Of a stretch of DNA of 64,000 bases, positions 55,745 to 64,000 are shown one piece after another. The notes under the pieces are model-generated. The model searched no databases. It was not told the DNA's origin and saw only the letters and a list, made by a program, of their open reading frames with translations. Source of the stretch: Nonomuraea harbinensis (GTDB lineage: Bacteria; Actinomycetota; Actinomycetes; Streptosporangiales; Streptosporangiaceae); contig NZ_JAHKRN010000027.1 in assembly GCF_019396385.1 (NCBI RefSeq), positions 1-64,000 of the forward strand. The letters are read 5' to 3'. Every line of letters starts with the position of its first letter. The stretch's first letter is position 1. The translations under genes were made by a program, and so were the position numbers.

Positions 55745-56310
55745 CGGGCCATCTTGGCGGCCATCTTCGCGGCGTCCGCCCGGTGTCTGGCCAGGGTGCG
55801 CAGCGGCTTGGCGTCGTTGTGCATGTCCCAGTAGATCGCCACGGCGGAGCCCTCGCGCACGGCGACGAACTTCTGCGTCTGCGGGATCGGCGCCTTCTTC
55901 GTGGGCCGGATCGTCCGCGCCGCCTGCAGCGCCTCGTCGCCGATGCGGGGCTTGCCCACCTTGACCGTCTTGCCGCACTGCCTGAGCAGGGCGCGCATCC
56001 GGTCCATCATCTTCCCCGCGCCCTTGGCACTGGCGAACACGAACAGCTGCTCGCCGCGCCTGCGGTCGGTGCGCTCACCGCCGCCGATCTTCGTGTCGTA
56101 CGAGACCTCCCGGCTCTCCTTCCACCCGGAGAGCATCACGGGGCTGCACTGGATGTTCCACACGTCCTCCGCCCCGTCCAGGCCGAGGATCCAGTGCTCG
56201 TCGTCCTGCCGGGCCTGCTTCTCGTACAGCAGGAAGTCCTTCGGGATGGCGGGCGCCTGCGCGGGCGCCATCAGCGCACCGGCCACCACCAACGCGATCG
56301 TCTTCAGCAT
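55729..56310 (-). CDS. secreted hypothetical protein
   Basis: 193 residues with a signal peptide (about 1-20, cut after PAQA or similar) and two Cys in the mature part, probably a disulfide. The layout (long N-terminal strand region, central GGGERTDRRRGEQLFVFAS) recalls sensor-like domains found outside actinomycete kinases, but I cannot confirm this. Convergent with the preceding membrane-protein gene. Confidence 0.7.
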   Translation of the reverse strand: MLKTIALVVAGALMAPAQAPAIPKDFLLYEKQARQDDEHWILGLDGAEDVWNIQCSPVMLSGWKESREVSYDTKIGGGERTDRRRGEQLFVFASAKGAGKMMDRMRALLRQCGKTVKVGKPRIGDEALQAARTIRPTKKAPIPQTQKFVAVREGSAVAIYWDMHNDAKPLRTLARHRADAAKMAAKMARYWSR

Positions 56311-56417
56311 GGGTGGACGCTACCGGACCTGATCAACGGAGATGGCCGCTACGGGGCAAGAATGTTGAAAGCGGCAGATTCCACCCGGCAAGGGGGTTGA
56401 AAGCGGGGCGGCGCACA

Positions 56418-56450
56418 GTGCGGTCAGGAAAACTTGAGAAAGGACCGCAC
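56418..56450 (+). promoter_or_regulatory. hairpin covering the ribosome binding site of the next gene
   Basis: GTGCGGTC (56418-56425) and GACCGCAC (56443-56450) pair perfectly; the loop and stem include the AAAGGA Shine-Dalgarno (56439-56444). The ATG is at 56453. If the hairpin forms, translation would be reduced. Confidence 0.5.
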
Positions 56451-56452
56451 CG

Positions 56453-56929
56453 ATGTCGCTCTCCCGCCCCGTCGCCGTTCTCGCCCTCGCCGCAGGCACC
56501 CTTCTCGCGATCGCCCCCGCCGCCCAGGCCGCGACCGCCACCACCGAAGCCGCCGCCCCGTGGGGCCCGCGTTACGCTCCCGGCCAGAAGGCCAAGGCCG
56601 TCGGCACGCTGACCGCCAAGGGCGAGGACCACGCGGACCTTCCCACCGCCGACACCGTGAAGATCACCGGCAAGGTCTACGACTACGCCGCCTCGTCCAA
56701 GGTCTGCGGCTGGGCCGTGTTCCGCATCACCTACCGGGACGGGAACCAGCTGCCGCACAAGCACCGCAGCGTCCGCGACTGCACGTACCGGACGGCGAAG
56801 AGCTTCTCGTTCACCGACAGCGACGTCTACCAGGTCGAGCTCAAGGTCTGCGCCGAGGGCAAGCGGTCCAAGCCGTCACTCAACTGCCTGTACGCCGGCA
56901 CCTGGAAGACCCTCTACCTGTCCAAGTGA
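56453..56929 (+). CDS. secreted hypothetical protein
   Basis: 158 residues with a clear Sec signal peptide (about 1-27, APAAQA cleavage) and a mature beta-rich domain with four Cys (two probable disulfides). No family recognised. A direct repeat GTTGAAAGCGG (56364-56374 and 56396-56406) and an 8-bp hairpin lie upstream. Overlaps the iron ABC ATPase gene's end by 16 bases. Confidence 0.72.
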   Translation: MSLSRPVAVLALAAGTLLAIAPAAQAATATTEAAAPWGPRYAPGQKAKAVGTLTAKGEDHADLPTADTVKITGKVYDYAASSKVCGWAVFRITYRDGNQLPHKHRSVRDCTYRTAKSFSFTDSDVYQVELKVCAEGKRSKPSLNCLYAGTWKTLYLSK

Positions 56930-57948
56930 CCCCCGCGCCACACCCGGCACGCCCCCTCGACCCGCACCGACACCGCCGAGCCGGCCGCGACAGGGACGGC
57001 GTGGCCGGGCACGCGGGCGGTGACGCGGGTGCCGTCCGCCAGCAGGAGCGCGACGGTGGCGTCGTGGCCGTGGAAGTCGTGGCCGGTCACGGTGGCCGAC
57101 ACGCCCGGCCCTTCCGTGAGCACGATCTGCTCGGGCCGCACCATGACCGTCAGCTCGCCCGTACCGCCGGGGATCCGGTCCGCGGCGACCGGGCCGAGCG
57201 GCGTCAGCAGGTCGAGGCCGGTCGCCGGGAGGAACACGGCCTCGCCCACGAAGGCCGCCACCCACGGGTCGGCCGGCTCGCGGTAGAGCTCGACGGGAGG
57301 ACCGCTCTGCAGGACGCGGCCGTCGCGCATCACCGCCACCTGGTCGGCGACGGACAGCGCCTCGTTCTGGTCGTGGGTGACCAGGATGCCGGTCGCCTTG
57401 TCGGCCCGCAGCGCGGCCCGCACGTCCCTGCGCAGGTCGGCGCGGAGTCCGGCGTCGAGCGCGCTGAACGGCTCGTCGAGCAGGATGACCGAGGGCCGCG
57501 GCGCCAGGGCTCGGGCCACCGCGACCCGCTGCTGCTGGCCTCCGGACAGGTGGTGCGGCATCCGGTCGCCGTACCCGGCCAGGCCGACCAGGTCGAGCAC
57601 CTCCTCGGCCCGGCCTGAGCGGCGCTCCTCGCGGGTCAGCCCGTACGCGACGTTGTCCCGTACGGACAGATGAGGGAAGAGCGCGCCCTCCTGCGGGACC
57701 GTGACGACGTGCCGCCGCTCGGGCGGCGTGTGCGTGCCCGGCCCGGCGACCACGCGGCCGTCGACGGAGATCTCGCCGGCGTCGAGCCGTTCGAAGCCCG
57801 CCACGCACCGCAGCAGCGTGGTCTTGCCGCAGCCGGACGGGCCGAGCACGGCGGTGAGGGTGCCGCCGGGCACGGCGAGGTCCGCACCGCCGAGCGCGGT
57901 CACCGCGCCGTAGCGCTTGACGAGTCCCCGCAGGTCCAACTGGCTCAT
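56914..57948 (-). CDS. fbpC: iron(III) ABC transporter ATP-binding protein
   Basis: 344 residues. Walker A GPSGCGKTT, signature LSGGQQQR, Walker B VILLDEPFSALD and switch His in VTHDQNEA; the C-terminal about 100 residues are a TOBE regulatory domain. It powers the FbpABC ferric-iron importer. The ATG overlaps the permease stop as ATGA. Last gene of the iron-box operon. Confidence 0.92.
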   Translation of the reverse strand: MSQLDLRGLVKRYGAVTALGGADLAVPGGTLTAVLGPSGCGKTTLLRCVAGFERLDAGEISVDGRVVAGPGTHTPPERRHVVTVPQEGALFPHLSVRDNVAYGLTREERRSGRAEEVLDLVGLAGYGDRMPHHLSGGQQQRVAVARALAPRPSVILLDEPFSALDAGLRADLRRDVRAALRADKATGILVTHDQNEALSVADQVAVMRDGRVLQSGPPVELYREPADPWVAAFVGEAVFLPATGLDLLTPLGPVAADRIPGGTGELTVMVRPEQIVLTEGPGVSATVTGHDFHGHDATVALLLADGTRVTARVPGHAVPVAAGSAVSVRVEGACRVWRGGHLDR

Positions 57949-59480
57949 CGTGAAGTCTCCGCGGTGAGTATGCCGGTGCGCGCGGTGAGCAGCCACGCGG
58001 GCACCGATGACAGCAGCACGAGCAGCGCCGCGTAAGGGGCCGCCGCCGCGTACGCGGCCACGGTGGTGTGCGTCCACAGCTCGGTGGCCAGGGTGTCGAC
58101 GCCCGTCGGCCGCAGCAGCAGCGTGGCGGGCAGCTCCTTCATGCAGGTCAGGAAGACCAGCGCGGCGCCCGCGCCGATGCCGGGCAGGACGAGGGGCAGC
58201 GTCACCGTGCGCAGCACGGCCACCGGCCCGCGCCCGAGCGAGCGGGCCACGTCCTCCAGCACCGGCGGCGCCTGCGCGGCGGCCCCGGCGACGGCGGCGA
58301 GGGCGAGCGGCAGGAACAGGGCGGCGTAGCCGAGCGCCAGCAGCCAGGTCGTCTGGTAGAGCGGGTACGCGAGCGTGACCCCGAACGACACCAGCGACAG
58401 CCCGATCACCACGCCCGGCAGCGCGTGGCTGACGTAGGCGAGCCGGTCGAGCACGGTCGCGACAGGTCCAGGAGCCTTGGCCGTCAGCAGGCCGAGCGGC
58501 AGCGCGAGCGCCATGGTCAGCGCGGCCCCGGCCAGTGACAGCCAGAGCGAGTTGCCCATGGCGGCGGCCACCTCCGCCCAGGCGCCCGGACGGGAGACGC
58601 CCTGGAGCATCCGGAGGCCGAGGCTGAGCGCGGTGACGCCGAGCGCGAGCCCCGCCAGCACGGCCAGCGCGGCGGCGGCGGGCCAGCGGGCCCGCCCGAG
58701 CCGCTGCCTGGCCGCGGTCCTGCGGGTGCCGCCGAGGTGCGCGTACCGGGCGCCGCGGCGGCGGGTGACGGTCTCCCCCGCGAGCACCAGCATGGTCAGC
58801 ACCACCAGCACGGTGGACAGCACCAGCGCGCCGGTGCGGTCGAAGCCCAGGTCGAAGGCGACGAACACGGCCCGGGTGAAGGTGTCGGCACGCACGATCG
58901 ACACCGCGCCGAAGTCCGACAGCACGTACAGCGCCACCAGCAGCGCCCCGCCGGCGTAGGCGGGCCTGATCTGCCGCAGCGTCACGCCGGTGAACGTGCG
59001 CCACGCGCTCCTGCCGAGCGAGCGCGACACCTCCTGCTGCGACGGGTCCGCGTTGACGAGCGCCGCCGCGACGGGCAGGAAGACGTACGGGTACGAGCAG
59101 AGGGTCAGCACGAGCGCGGCCGCCCAGAAGCCCTCGAACCCGTCCACCGACGACCGCCAGGCGAACGCGGCGATGTAGGTGGGCACGGCCAGCGGCAGCG
59201 CCGCCAGCACCGCGAACAGCCGCCTGCCCGGCAGGTCGGTGCGTACGACGAGGAACGCCGACGCCACGCCCAGGACGGTGCAGGCCGCGGTCACGACGGC
59301 CGCCAGGCCCACGGTCAGGACGGCCAGCCGGGCCGTTCGGACGGTGAGCACCTCTTCCGCGATCCGCGCCCATCCGGCCTCGGCCGTCCTGACCGTCAGG
59401 TAGGCCACCGGGACGAGCGCGACCGCCACCGTCACCACCGAGAGGGCGAGCAGCAGCGGCCGGCGCGTGCGCGTGCGCAT
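57945..59480 (-). CDS. fbpB: iron(III) ABC transporter permease
   Basis: 511 residues with two permease halves of about six helices each, the double-length layout of FbpB-type permeases. EVSRSLGRSAWRTF in the first half and EDVARSLGRGPVAVLRTVTLP in the second are the ATPase-docking EAA loops. The start is ATG 59480 (or GTG 59483, which overlaps the fbpA stop). Confidence 0.92.
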   Translation of the reverse strand: MRTRTRRPLLLALSVVTVAVALVPVAYLTVRTAEAGWARIAEEVLTVRTARLAVLTVGLAAVVTAACTVLGVASAFLVVRTDLPGRRLFAVLAALPLAVPTYIAAFAWRSSVDGFEGFWAAALVLTLCSYPYVFLPVAAALVNADPSQQEVSRSLGRSAWRTFTGVTLRQIRPAYAGGALLVALYVLSDFGAVSIVRADTFTRAVFVAFDLGFDRTGALVLSTVLVVLTMLVLAGETVTRRRGARYAHLGGTRRTAARQRLGRARWPAAAALAVLAGLALGVTALSLGLRMLQGVSRPGAWAEVAAAMGNSLWLSLAGAALTMALALPLGLLTAKAPGPVATVLDRLAYVSHALPGVVIGLSLVSFGVTLAYPLYQTTWLLALGYAALFLPLALAAVAGAAAQAPPVLEDVARSLGRGPVAVLRTVTLPLVLPGIGAGAALVFLTCMKELPATLLLRPTGVDTLATELWTHTTVAAYAAAAPYAALLVLLSSVPAWLLTARTGILTAETSR

Positions 59481-59482
59481 CA

Positions 59483-60526
59483 CTACGGGACGAGCCCCGA
59501 TTCCTTGATCAGCGCGATCGTGGCCTCCAGCTCGTCGAGGTCGTTGAGGTCCACGTCGGGCGCGGTCAGCTGGTCGAGCGGCGGCACGAATGCGGGCGGG
59601 GCCACGCCGTCCACGACCGGGTACTCGTACGTCTGCTCGGCGAAGTACTTCTGCGCGTCCGCGCCGAGCAGGTACGTGACGAACGCCCGCACGTCGGGGT
59701 CCTCGGCGGCCTTCTTGAGCACGCCCACCCCGGCCACGTTCACCAGCGCGCCGGTGTCGCCGCCGGGGAAGAAGTGCAGCTTGGCCTTGAGCGTGTCCGG
59801 CGTGGTGCCGCGCTCCTTGGCCAGCTCGCCCAGGTAGTAGTGGTTGATGAGGCCGATGGCGATCTTGCCTCCGTCGACCTCCTCCAGGATCGGTCCGTTG
59901 CCCTCGCGGATCTGCGGTTCGTTGGCCTGGAGCCCGGTCAGGAACTCCTTGGCCTTCTCCTCGCCGTGCTGGACCCGGATCGCGGTGACGAACGCCTGGA
60001 AGGAGGCGTTGGTCGGGGCCACGCCGACCTTGCCCTTCCACTCCGGTTTGGTGAGGTCGAAGACCGACGCGGGCAGGTCCGCCTCTTGTACGAGGTCGGG
60101 GTTGTAGACCAGGACCCGCGAGCGGGCGGTGACGCCGACCCACTCCTTGCTGCCGGCCCGGTACGTCTCGGGCACCTTGCCGGTCAGGTCGTCGGGCAGC
60201 GGGGCGAACATGCCCTGCTTGGCCACCGCGCCCAGCGCACCCGCGTCCTGGGCGAAGAACGCGTCGGCGGGCGAGCGGTCTCCCTCCTCCAGGAGCTGGC
60301 CGGCCATGGCGGCGGTGTTGCCGTACCTGGCCTCGACGGTGATGCCACTCTCTTGGCTGAAACGTTCCAGAAGCGGCTTGACCAGCGACTCGCTGCGCCC
60401 GCTGTAAACGGTGATCTTCTTGTCTCCACCGGCGGCGGAGTCGCTCTCGGGCGCGCCACCACAGGCGGCCGGCCCGAGCACCAACGCGCTCGCGAGCAGC
60501 ACGGTCAGAGTGAGGGGACGTCTCAT
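59483..60526 (-). CDS. fbpA: iron(III) ABC transporter substrate-binding lipoprotein
   Basis: 347 residues with a lipoprotein signal (LGPAAC, Cys22) and a class II binding-protein fold. ITVYSGRSESLVKPLL at the start and the tandem Tyr in INHYYLGEL, which bind ferric ion, mark it as FbpA. An IdeR/DmdR1-type iron box lies 7 bases upstream of its start codon, so iron should repress the operon. Confidence 0.93.
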   Translation of the reverse strand: MRRPLTLTVLLASALVLGPAACGGAPESDSAAGGDKKITVYSGRSESLVKPLLERFSQESGITVEARYGNTAAMAGQLLEEGDRSPADAFFAQDAGALGAVAKQGMFAPLPDDLTGKVPETYRAGSKEWVGVTARSRVLVYNPDLVQEADLPASVFDLTKPEWKGKVGVAPTNASFQAFVTAIRVQHGEEKAKEFLTGLQANEPQIREGNGPILEEVDGGKIAIGLINHYYLGELAKERGTTPDTLKAKLHFFPGGDTGALVNVAGVGVLKKAAEDPDVRAFVTYLLGADAQKYFAEQTYEYPVVDGVAPPAFVPPLDQLTAPDVDLNDLDELEATIALIKESGLVP

Positions 60527-60532
60527 GAGCCG

Positions 60533-60551
60533 TTAGCTTAGCCTCACCTAA
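60533..60551 (-). promoter_or_regulatory. iron box (IdeR/DmdR1 operator) of fbpABC
   Basis: On the minus strand TTAGGTGAGGCTAAGCTAA differs from the IdeR/DmdR consensus TTAGGTTAGGCTAACCTAA at two of 19 positions. It lies directly before fbpA, so iron-loaded regulator would block the operon. Confidence 0.85.
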
Positions 60552-60601
60552 TTTCCTTGTCGATGGGCGGGGGGTACCTGAAACCCCCGCGTGACCTGGG
60601 G

Positions 60602-61477
60602 TCAGACGCCGGGGATCAGCCGCGCCAGGCGCTCGGGGTCCGCGATCACGTCGATGGCCGCGATCCGGCCGTCCGTGACGGTGAACGCCATGATGGACAG
60701 CGGCCGGTCCTTCGCCACCACGACCACGCCGGCCGTACCGTTGACGAGCGCCGGGCGGGCGAACGGCGAGAGCCGCCCGAACGTGACCGCCTGCTCCGCG
60801 ACCGTTCCCGCGCCCTGGAAGACGACCGTGTGGCGGGCGCGCGCCACGCCGCCGTCGGAACGCAGCACGACCTCGGGGTCGAGTACGGAGACGAGCGCGT
60901 CGAAGTCGCCGTCACGGGCGGCGGCGAAGAACGCGTTCACCACGTCGCGCTGGCGTGCCGGGTCCGGGTCGGGCACAGGGGCCTGCCCGCGCACCCGGCG
61001 CCGCGCGCGGCTGGCGAGCTGGCGGGCCGCCGCCGGTGACCGGTCGAGCAGCGGCGCGATCTCCTCGAACGGCACCGCGAACATGTCGTGCAGCACGAAC
61101 GCCAGCCGCTCGGCCGGCGACAGCGTCTCCAGCACCACCAGCAGCGCCAGCCCCACCGAGTCCGCCAGCAGCGCCTCGTGCTCGGGGTCCACGCCCGACT
61201 CCGGGCTGATGACCGGATCGGGGATGCCCGCGCCGAGCGGCTCATCGTCGCGCCGCCGCCGCGAACGCAGCACGTTGAGACACACGCGGCCCACCACCGT
61301 GGTCAGCCACGCCGCCAGGTTCGCCACCTCGCCGGTGCCGGCGCGGCTCGCCCGCAGCCAGGTCTCCTGGACGGCGTCGTCCGCCTCGCTCAGCGAGCCC
61401 AGCATCCGGTAGGCCACCGCGCGCAGGCGGCCGCGCTCCTCCTCGAAACACGCCGTCATCAGCTCGCGCTCGTTCAC
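60602..61477 (-). CDS. sigJ: ECF41 family sigma factor (SigJ type) with SnoaL-like domain
   Basis: 291 residues: sigma-2 region (RAVAYRMLGSLSEADDAVQETWLRA), sigma-4 (LSPAERLAFVLHDMFAVPFEEIA) and a C-terminal SnoaL-like domain (about 175-285). ECF41 factors lack a separate anti-sigma factor; this tail regulates activity. The usual DGGGK motif of the tail reads DGGVARA here. It diverges from an NAD(P)-binding oxidoreductase gene, the usual partner, and an ECF41 promoter lies between them. Confidence 0.92.
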   Translation of the reverse strand: MNERELMTACFEEERGRLRAVAYRMLGSLSEADDAVQETWLRASRAGTGEVANLAAWLTTVVGRVCLNVLRSRRRRDDEPLGAGIPDPVISPESGVDPEHEALLADSVGLALLVVLETLSPAERLAFVLHDMFAVPFEEIAPLLDRSPAAARQLASRARRRVRGQAPVPDPDPARQRDVVNAFFAAARDGDFDALVSVLDPEVVLRSDGGVARARHTVVFQGAGTVAEQAVTFGRLSPFARPALVNGTAGVVVVAKDRPLSIMAFTVTDGRIAAIDVIADPERLARLIPGV

Positions 61478-61479
61478 CG

Positions 61480-61506
61480 TGTCACATTCCTTCCCCGCGA
61501 GGTGTC
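61480..61506 (+). promoter_or_regulatory. ECF41-type promoter for the oxidoreductase gene
   Basis: TGTCACA (61480-61486), 16 bases, then TGTC (61503-61506), matching the ECF41 pattern TGTCACA-N16-CGTC with one change. It is 41 bases before the ATG at 61547 and starts three bases outside the sigma gene. Confidence 0.7.
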
Positions 61507-61546
61507 GGCGTTGCAGACCCCACCCGATGGACTACTGGAGCAAACC

Positions 61547-62284
61547 ATGACATCCCTGATTCTGGTCACCGGCGGCACCGGTACGCTCGGCCGCCTCGTC
61601 GTACCGCTCCTGCGGTCCGCCGGCCACCAGGTGCGCGTCCTCGGCCGGCGCGGCGGCGACGTGACCGCCGACCTGCTCACCGGCGAGGGCCTCCAGCCCG
61701 CCGTGGACGGCGCCGACACCGTCCTGCACCTGGCGGGCGGCCCCAAGAACGACGACGTGCTGACCCGCAACCTGGTCCAGGCCGCCGTGCGCGCGGAGGT
61801 ACGGCACCTGGTGCACATCTCGGTGATCGGCGCCGACCGCGTGCCGCTGGCCTGGTTCCGCTACCAGCGGGACGCCGAGCGGGCCGTGATGGACTCGGGT
61901 GTCCCCTGGACGATGCTGCGCGCCGCCCAGTTCCACGACCTCGTGCTCAAGGCGGTGACGCCGATGGCCAAGCTCCCCGTGGTCCCGGTCCCCGGCGGGC
62001 TCAGGTTCCAGCCGGTGGACGCCCGCGACGTCGCCGCCCGCCTCGCGGAGCTGACCGTCGGCCCGCCGTCCGACCTGGTGCCGGATCTCGCCGGGCCGAA
62101 GGTGTACGGGATGGGCGAGCTGGTGCGCGGCTACCTGGCGGCCAGGGGCAAGCGGCGGCCGATGCTGCGGGTCCGGATGCCGGGCAAGGCGGGCCGCGCC
62201 TACCGGGCGGGCGACAACCTGTCGCTGGAGGCCGAGCTGGGCAAGCGCACGTGGGAGGAGTTCCTGGCCGAGCGGGTGCGCTAG
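61547..62284 (+). CDS. NAD(P)-binding oxidoreductase/epimerase (atypical SDR)
   Basis: 245 residues. TGGTGTLGRLVVPLL is the dinucleotide-binding loop; HLVHISVIGADRVPLAWFRYQRDAERAV matches the NmrA/atypical-SDR proteins commonly paired with ECF41 factors (the COMAE partners). Probably a target of the adjacent sigma factor. A tiny upstream frame (61527-61550, MDYWSKP) ends over its ATG. Confidence 0.88.
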   Translation: MTSLILVTGGTGTLGRLVVPLLRSAGHQVRVLGRRGGDVTADLLTGEGLQPAVDGADTVLHLAGGPKNDDVLTRNLVQAAVRAEVRHLVHISVIGADRVPLAWFRYQRDAERAVMDSGVPWTMLRAAQFHDLVLKAVTPMAKLPVVPVPGGLRFQPVDARDVAARLAELTVGPPSDLVPDLAGPKVYGMGELVRGYLAARGKRRPMLRVRMPGKAGRAYRAGDNLSLEAELGKRTWEEFLAERVR

Positions 62285-62328
62285 AAATCGTTGGACAGCG
62301 CGCGGACGAGCGGGAGATCGTGGGCCGC

Positions 62329-63066
62329 ATGCGACAGGAGGACGTCTGGGACGCCGAGACCGCCCGGCGCTACGACACGCCGGGCACCGGCATGTTCGCG
62401 CCCGAGGTGCTGGAGCCGACGGTCGGACGCCTGGCCGAGCTCGCGGGCGGCGGCCGGGCGCTCGAGTTCGCCATCGGGACCGGCCGCGTCGCCGTGCCGC
62501 TGGCCGAGCGGGGGGTGAGCGTCACCGGCATCGAGCTCTCCCTTCCGATGATCGACCGACTGCGGACGAAGGCGGACGAGGAGACCATCCCCGTGATCGC
62601 CGGCGACATGACGACGGCCGTCGCCCCGGGCACGTACACGCTGGTCTACCTCGTCTACAACACCATCTCCAACCTGCTCACGCAGGCCGGGCAGGTCGCG
62701 TGCTTCCGCAACGCCGCCCGTCACCTCGCGCCCGGCGGCCGGTTCGTCATCGAGCTCTGGGTGCCCGAGCTGCGCAAGCTCCCGCCGGGGCAGCGGGCCA
62801 CGGTCTTCCACAGCGAGGACGGCTACATCGGTCTCGACACCTACGACGTGCTGGCGCAGCACGTCGTCTCGCACCACTTCGAGTTCGACGACGGCAGGCA
62901 GGCCCGGCTGTTCCGCAGCCCGCACCGCTACATCTGGCCCGCCGAGCTCGACCTCATGGCGCAGTTGGCCGGGTTCGAGCTGGAGAGCAGGCATGCCGAC
63001 TGGTCCGGCGCCGCCTTCACCGCCGAGTCGCGTTCGCACGTGTCGGTCTACCGCCTTCCCGGCTGA
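62329..63066 (+). CDS. class I SAM-dependent methyltransferase
   Basis: 245 residues. ALEFAIGTGRVAVPLAERG is motif I and GIELSLPMIDRL the ribose-binding acidic region; the C-terminal half fits the Methyltransf_25 group. Start ATG 62329 or GTG 62320, with GGGAG just before the latter. It follows the oxidoreductase by about 45 bases and may share its ECF41-driven transcript. Substrate unknown. Confidence 0.87.
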   Translation: MRQEDVWDAETARRYDTPGTGMFAPEVLEPTVGRLAELAGGGRALEFAIGTGRVAVPLAERGVSVTGIELSLPMIDRLRTKADEETIPVIAGDMTTAVAPGTYTLVYLVYNTISNLLTQAGQVACFRNAARHLAPGGRFVIELWVPELRKLPPGQRATVFHSEDGYIGLDTYDVLAQHVVSHHFEFDDGRQARLFRSPHRYIWPAELDLMAQLAGFELESRHADWSGAAFTAESRSHVSVYRLPG

Positions 63067-63141
63067 CCGCGGATCCGTTCCGGACGATCTCGCCGGAGCC
63101 GTCACGCCCGACCCGGGACGGAATCCCCGACCGCTGACCGG

Positions 63142-63957
63142 TCAGCGCCGGGCGGTGGTGATGACGCGCTCGGTGAGCGTCATGAGCATGGCCGGGGAGG
63201 CGAGGTCCAGCGCCGGGTCGCGGCGGAGCACCGCCTCCTGCATCCGGCGCAGCCCCGGCCCCGGCTCGATGCCCAGGTCGCCGACCATGACAGACCGGGT
63301 GTCCCGGTAGACCGCGAGAGCCTCCGACGCCCGGGACGCCCGGTACAGCGCCAGCATGAGCTGGGCCCGGGGCCGTTCCCGCAGCGGGTGGGACAGGGTG
63401 TGGGCGGTGAGCATCGGCACCAGCGCGCGGTGGTCACCGGCGGCGAGGCGGAGGTCGGCGTGGTCCTCCAGCGCCATGAGGCGCTCCTCTTCCAGGCGTG
63501 CGGCCTCGACCTGGGCCCACGGAGCGGTGATGCCGGTCAGCGCGCCGCCCCGCCAGAGCGCCAGAGCGTGCTGGAACAGCGTGTCGGCAGTCGCCGCCTC
63601 GCCCCGGGCCCGCGCGGCGCCCGCCCGGCCGCTCAGCAGCGTGAACAGATGGGCGTCGACGTTCTCCCGCTCCACGTTCAGCCGGTATCCGCCGGCGACG
63701 GTCGTGATGACCTCGTTCTCCTGGTGCCTGGAGAGCAGGTCGCGGATCTTCGACACGACGATGTGCAGTTGCTTGGCCGCCGTCGCCGCCGTGCTCTGCC
63801 CCCAGACGTCTGCCAGCAGCTGTTCGGCGGGAACCACGTGGCCGGCGCTCAGCGCCAGCCGGGCCAGCAAGCCGACCCGCCGCTCACCGGCCACCTTGAC
63901 CGGTTCGTCATCCGCCGTGACCTCCCATGGTCCGAGGATCTTGATTTTCAGTGCCAT
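63142..63957 (-). CDS. BTAD domain regulator (AfsR/SARP type)
   Basis: 271 residues: an OmpR-like winged helix (about 1-95, KIKILGPWEVTADDEPV) and a bacterial transcriptional activation domain (about 100-255) as in AfsR, EmbR and pathway activators. No ATPase domain. ATG 63957 is chosen for the GGGGGG before it. Such genes often sit in antibiotic clusters, but its targets here lie beyond the window edge, if anywhere near. Confidence 0.9.
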   Translation of the reverse strand: MALKIKILGPWEVTADDEPVKVAGERRVGLLARLALSAGHVVPAEQLLADVWGQSTAATAAKQLHIVVSKIRDLLSRHQENEVITTVAGGYRLNVERENVDAHLFTLLSGRAGAARARGEAATADTLFQHALALWRGGALTGITAPWAQVEAARLEEERLMALEDHADLRLAAGDHRALVPMLTAHTLSHPLRERPRAQLMLALYRASRASEALAVYRDTRSVMVGDLGIEPGPGLRRMQEAVLRRDPALDLASPAMLMTLTERVITTARR

Positions 63958-64000
63958 CCGGGCCCCCCTGTGTCGGCCGCAGCTTGATCGCAACTCTAGG

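Overview
The window is chromosomal DNA from a high-GC actinomycete. The first 104 bases are the 5' end of a 16S rRNA gene on the minus strand whose sequence looks like Streptosporangiaceae, most like Nonomuraea. That is recognition from memory, not a search. Other signs agree: very high GC at third codon positions, many GTG starts, many leaderless promoters (a TANNNT-type -10 box about 7 bases before the start codon), and the purF-purM-DUF3073-vdh-orf-bldC order known from Streptomyces.

Layout. 1-400: start of an rrn operon with its leader and promoter. 0.4-15.3 kb: metabolic and regulatory genes, namely oligopeptidase B, an aldo/keto reductase, a large flippase fused to a kinase-like domain, an orphan molybdopterin oxidoreductase, a lipoprotein hydrolase diverging from a PadR regulator across a textbook PadR box, acetyl- and methyltransferases, a FadE5-type acyl-CoA dehydrogenase behind two palindromes, and a Nudix regulator. 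15.3-18.8 kb: an E1alpha-E1beta-E2 2-oxoacid dehydrogenase operon, with E3 (lpd) at 52.6 kb. 19-26 kb: purS, then about 3.8 kb of unrelated genes including a lipoprotein broken by an in-frame TAG, then purQ-purL.

26-35 kb: a secreted collagen-like protein, a membrane class III nucleotide cyclase followed by a Crp-family regulator and an MFS exporter, an ABC exporter behind a MerR-type promoter, and a Tat-exported PhoX phosphatase with a possible PHO box. 35-43 kb: a sterol-carrier-like protein, a proline-rich DUF4190 protein, purF-purM, DUF3073, valine/leucine dehydrogenase, a conserved unknown and bldC. 43-54 kb: a LacI regulator, a cell-wall amidase and GH20 hexosaminidase pair, RecD2, an operon of an orphan response regulator, pyrD and a GNAT gene, a tautomerase-like protein and lpd. 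54-64 kb: an acyltransferase, small membrane or secreted unknowns, an iron ABC importer (fbpABC) behind an iron box, an ECF41 sigma factor diverging from its probable target oxidoreductase, a methyltransferase and a BTAD regulator.

Working together. PurS, PurQ and PurL form one enzyme (FGAM synthase); PurF and PurM are the flanking steps of purine synthesis. The E1/E2 operon needs the distant Lpd for its E3 activity. The cyclase may make the ligand for the Crp-like regulator, and the Crp and MFS promoters share a sequence element. I saw no CRISPR array, phage genes, insertion sequences, tRNA genes or recognisable biosynthetic or defence cluster. The most interesting items are regulatory sites and odd proteins rather than a clearly new system.
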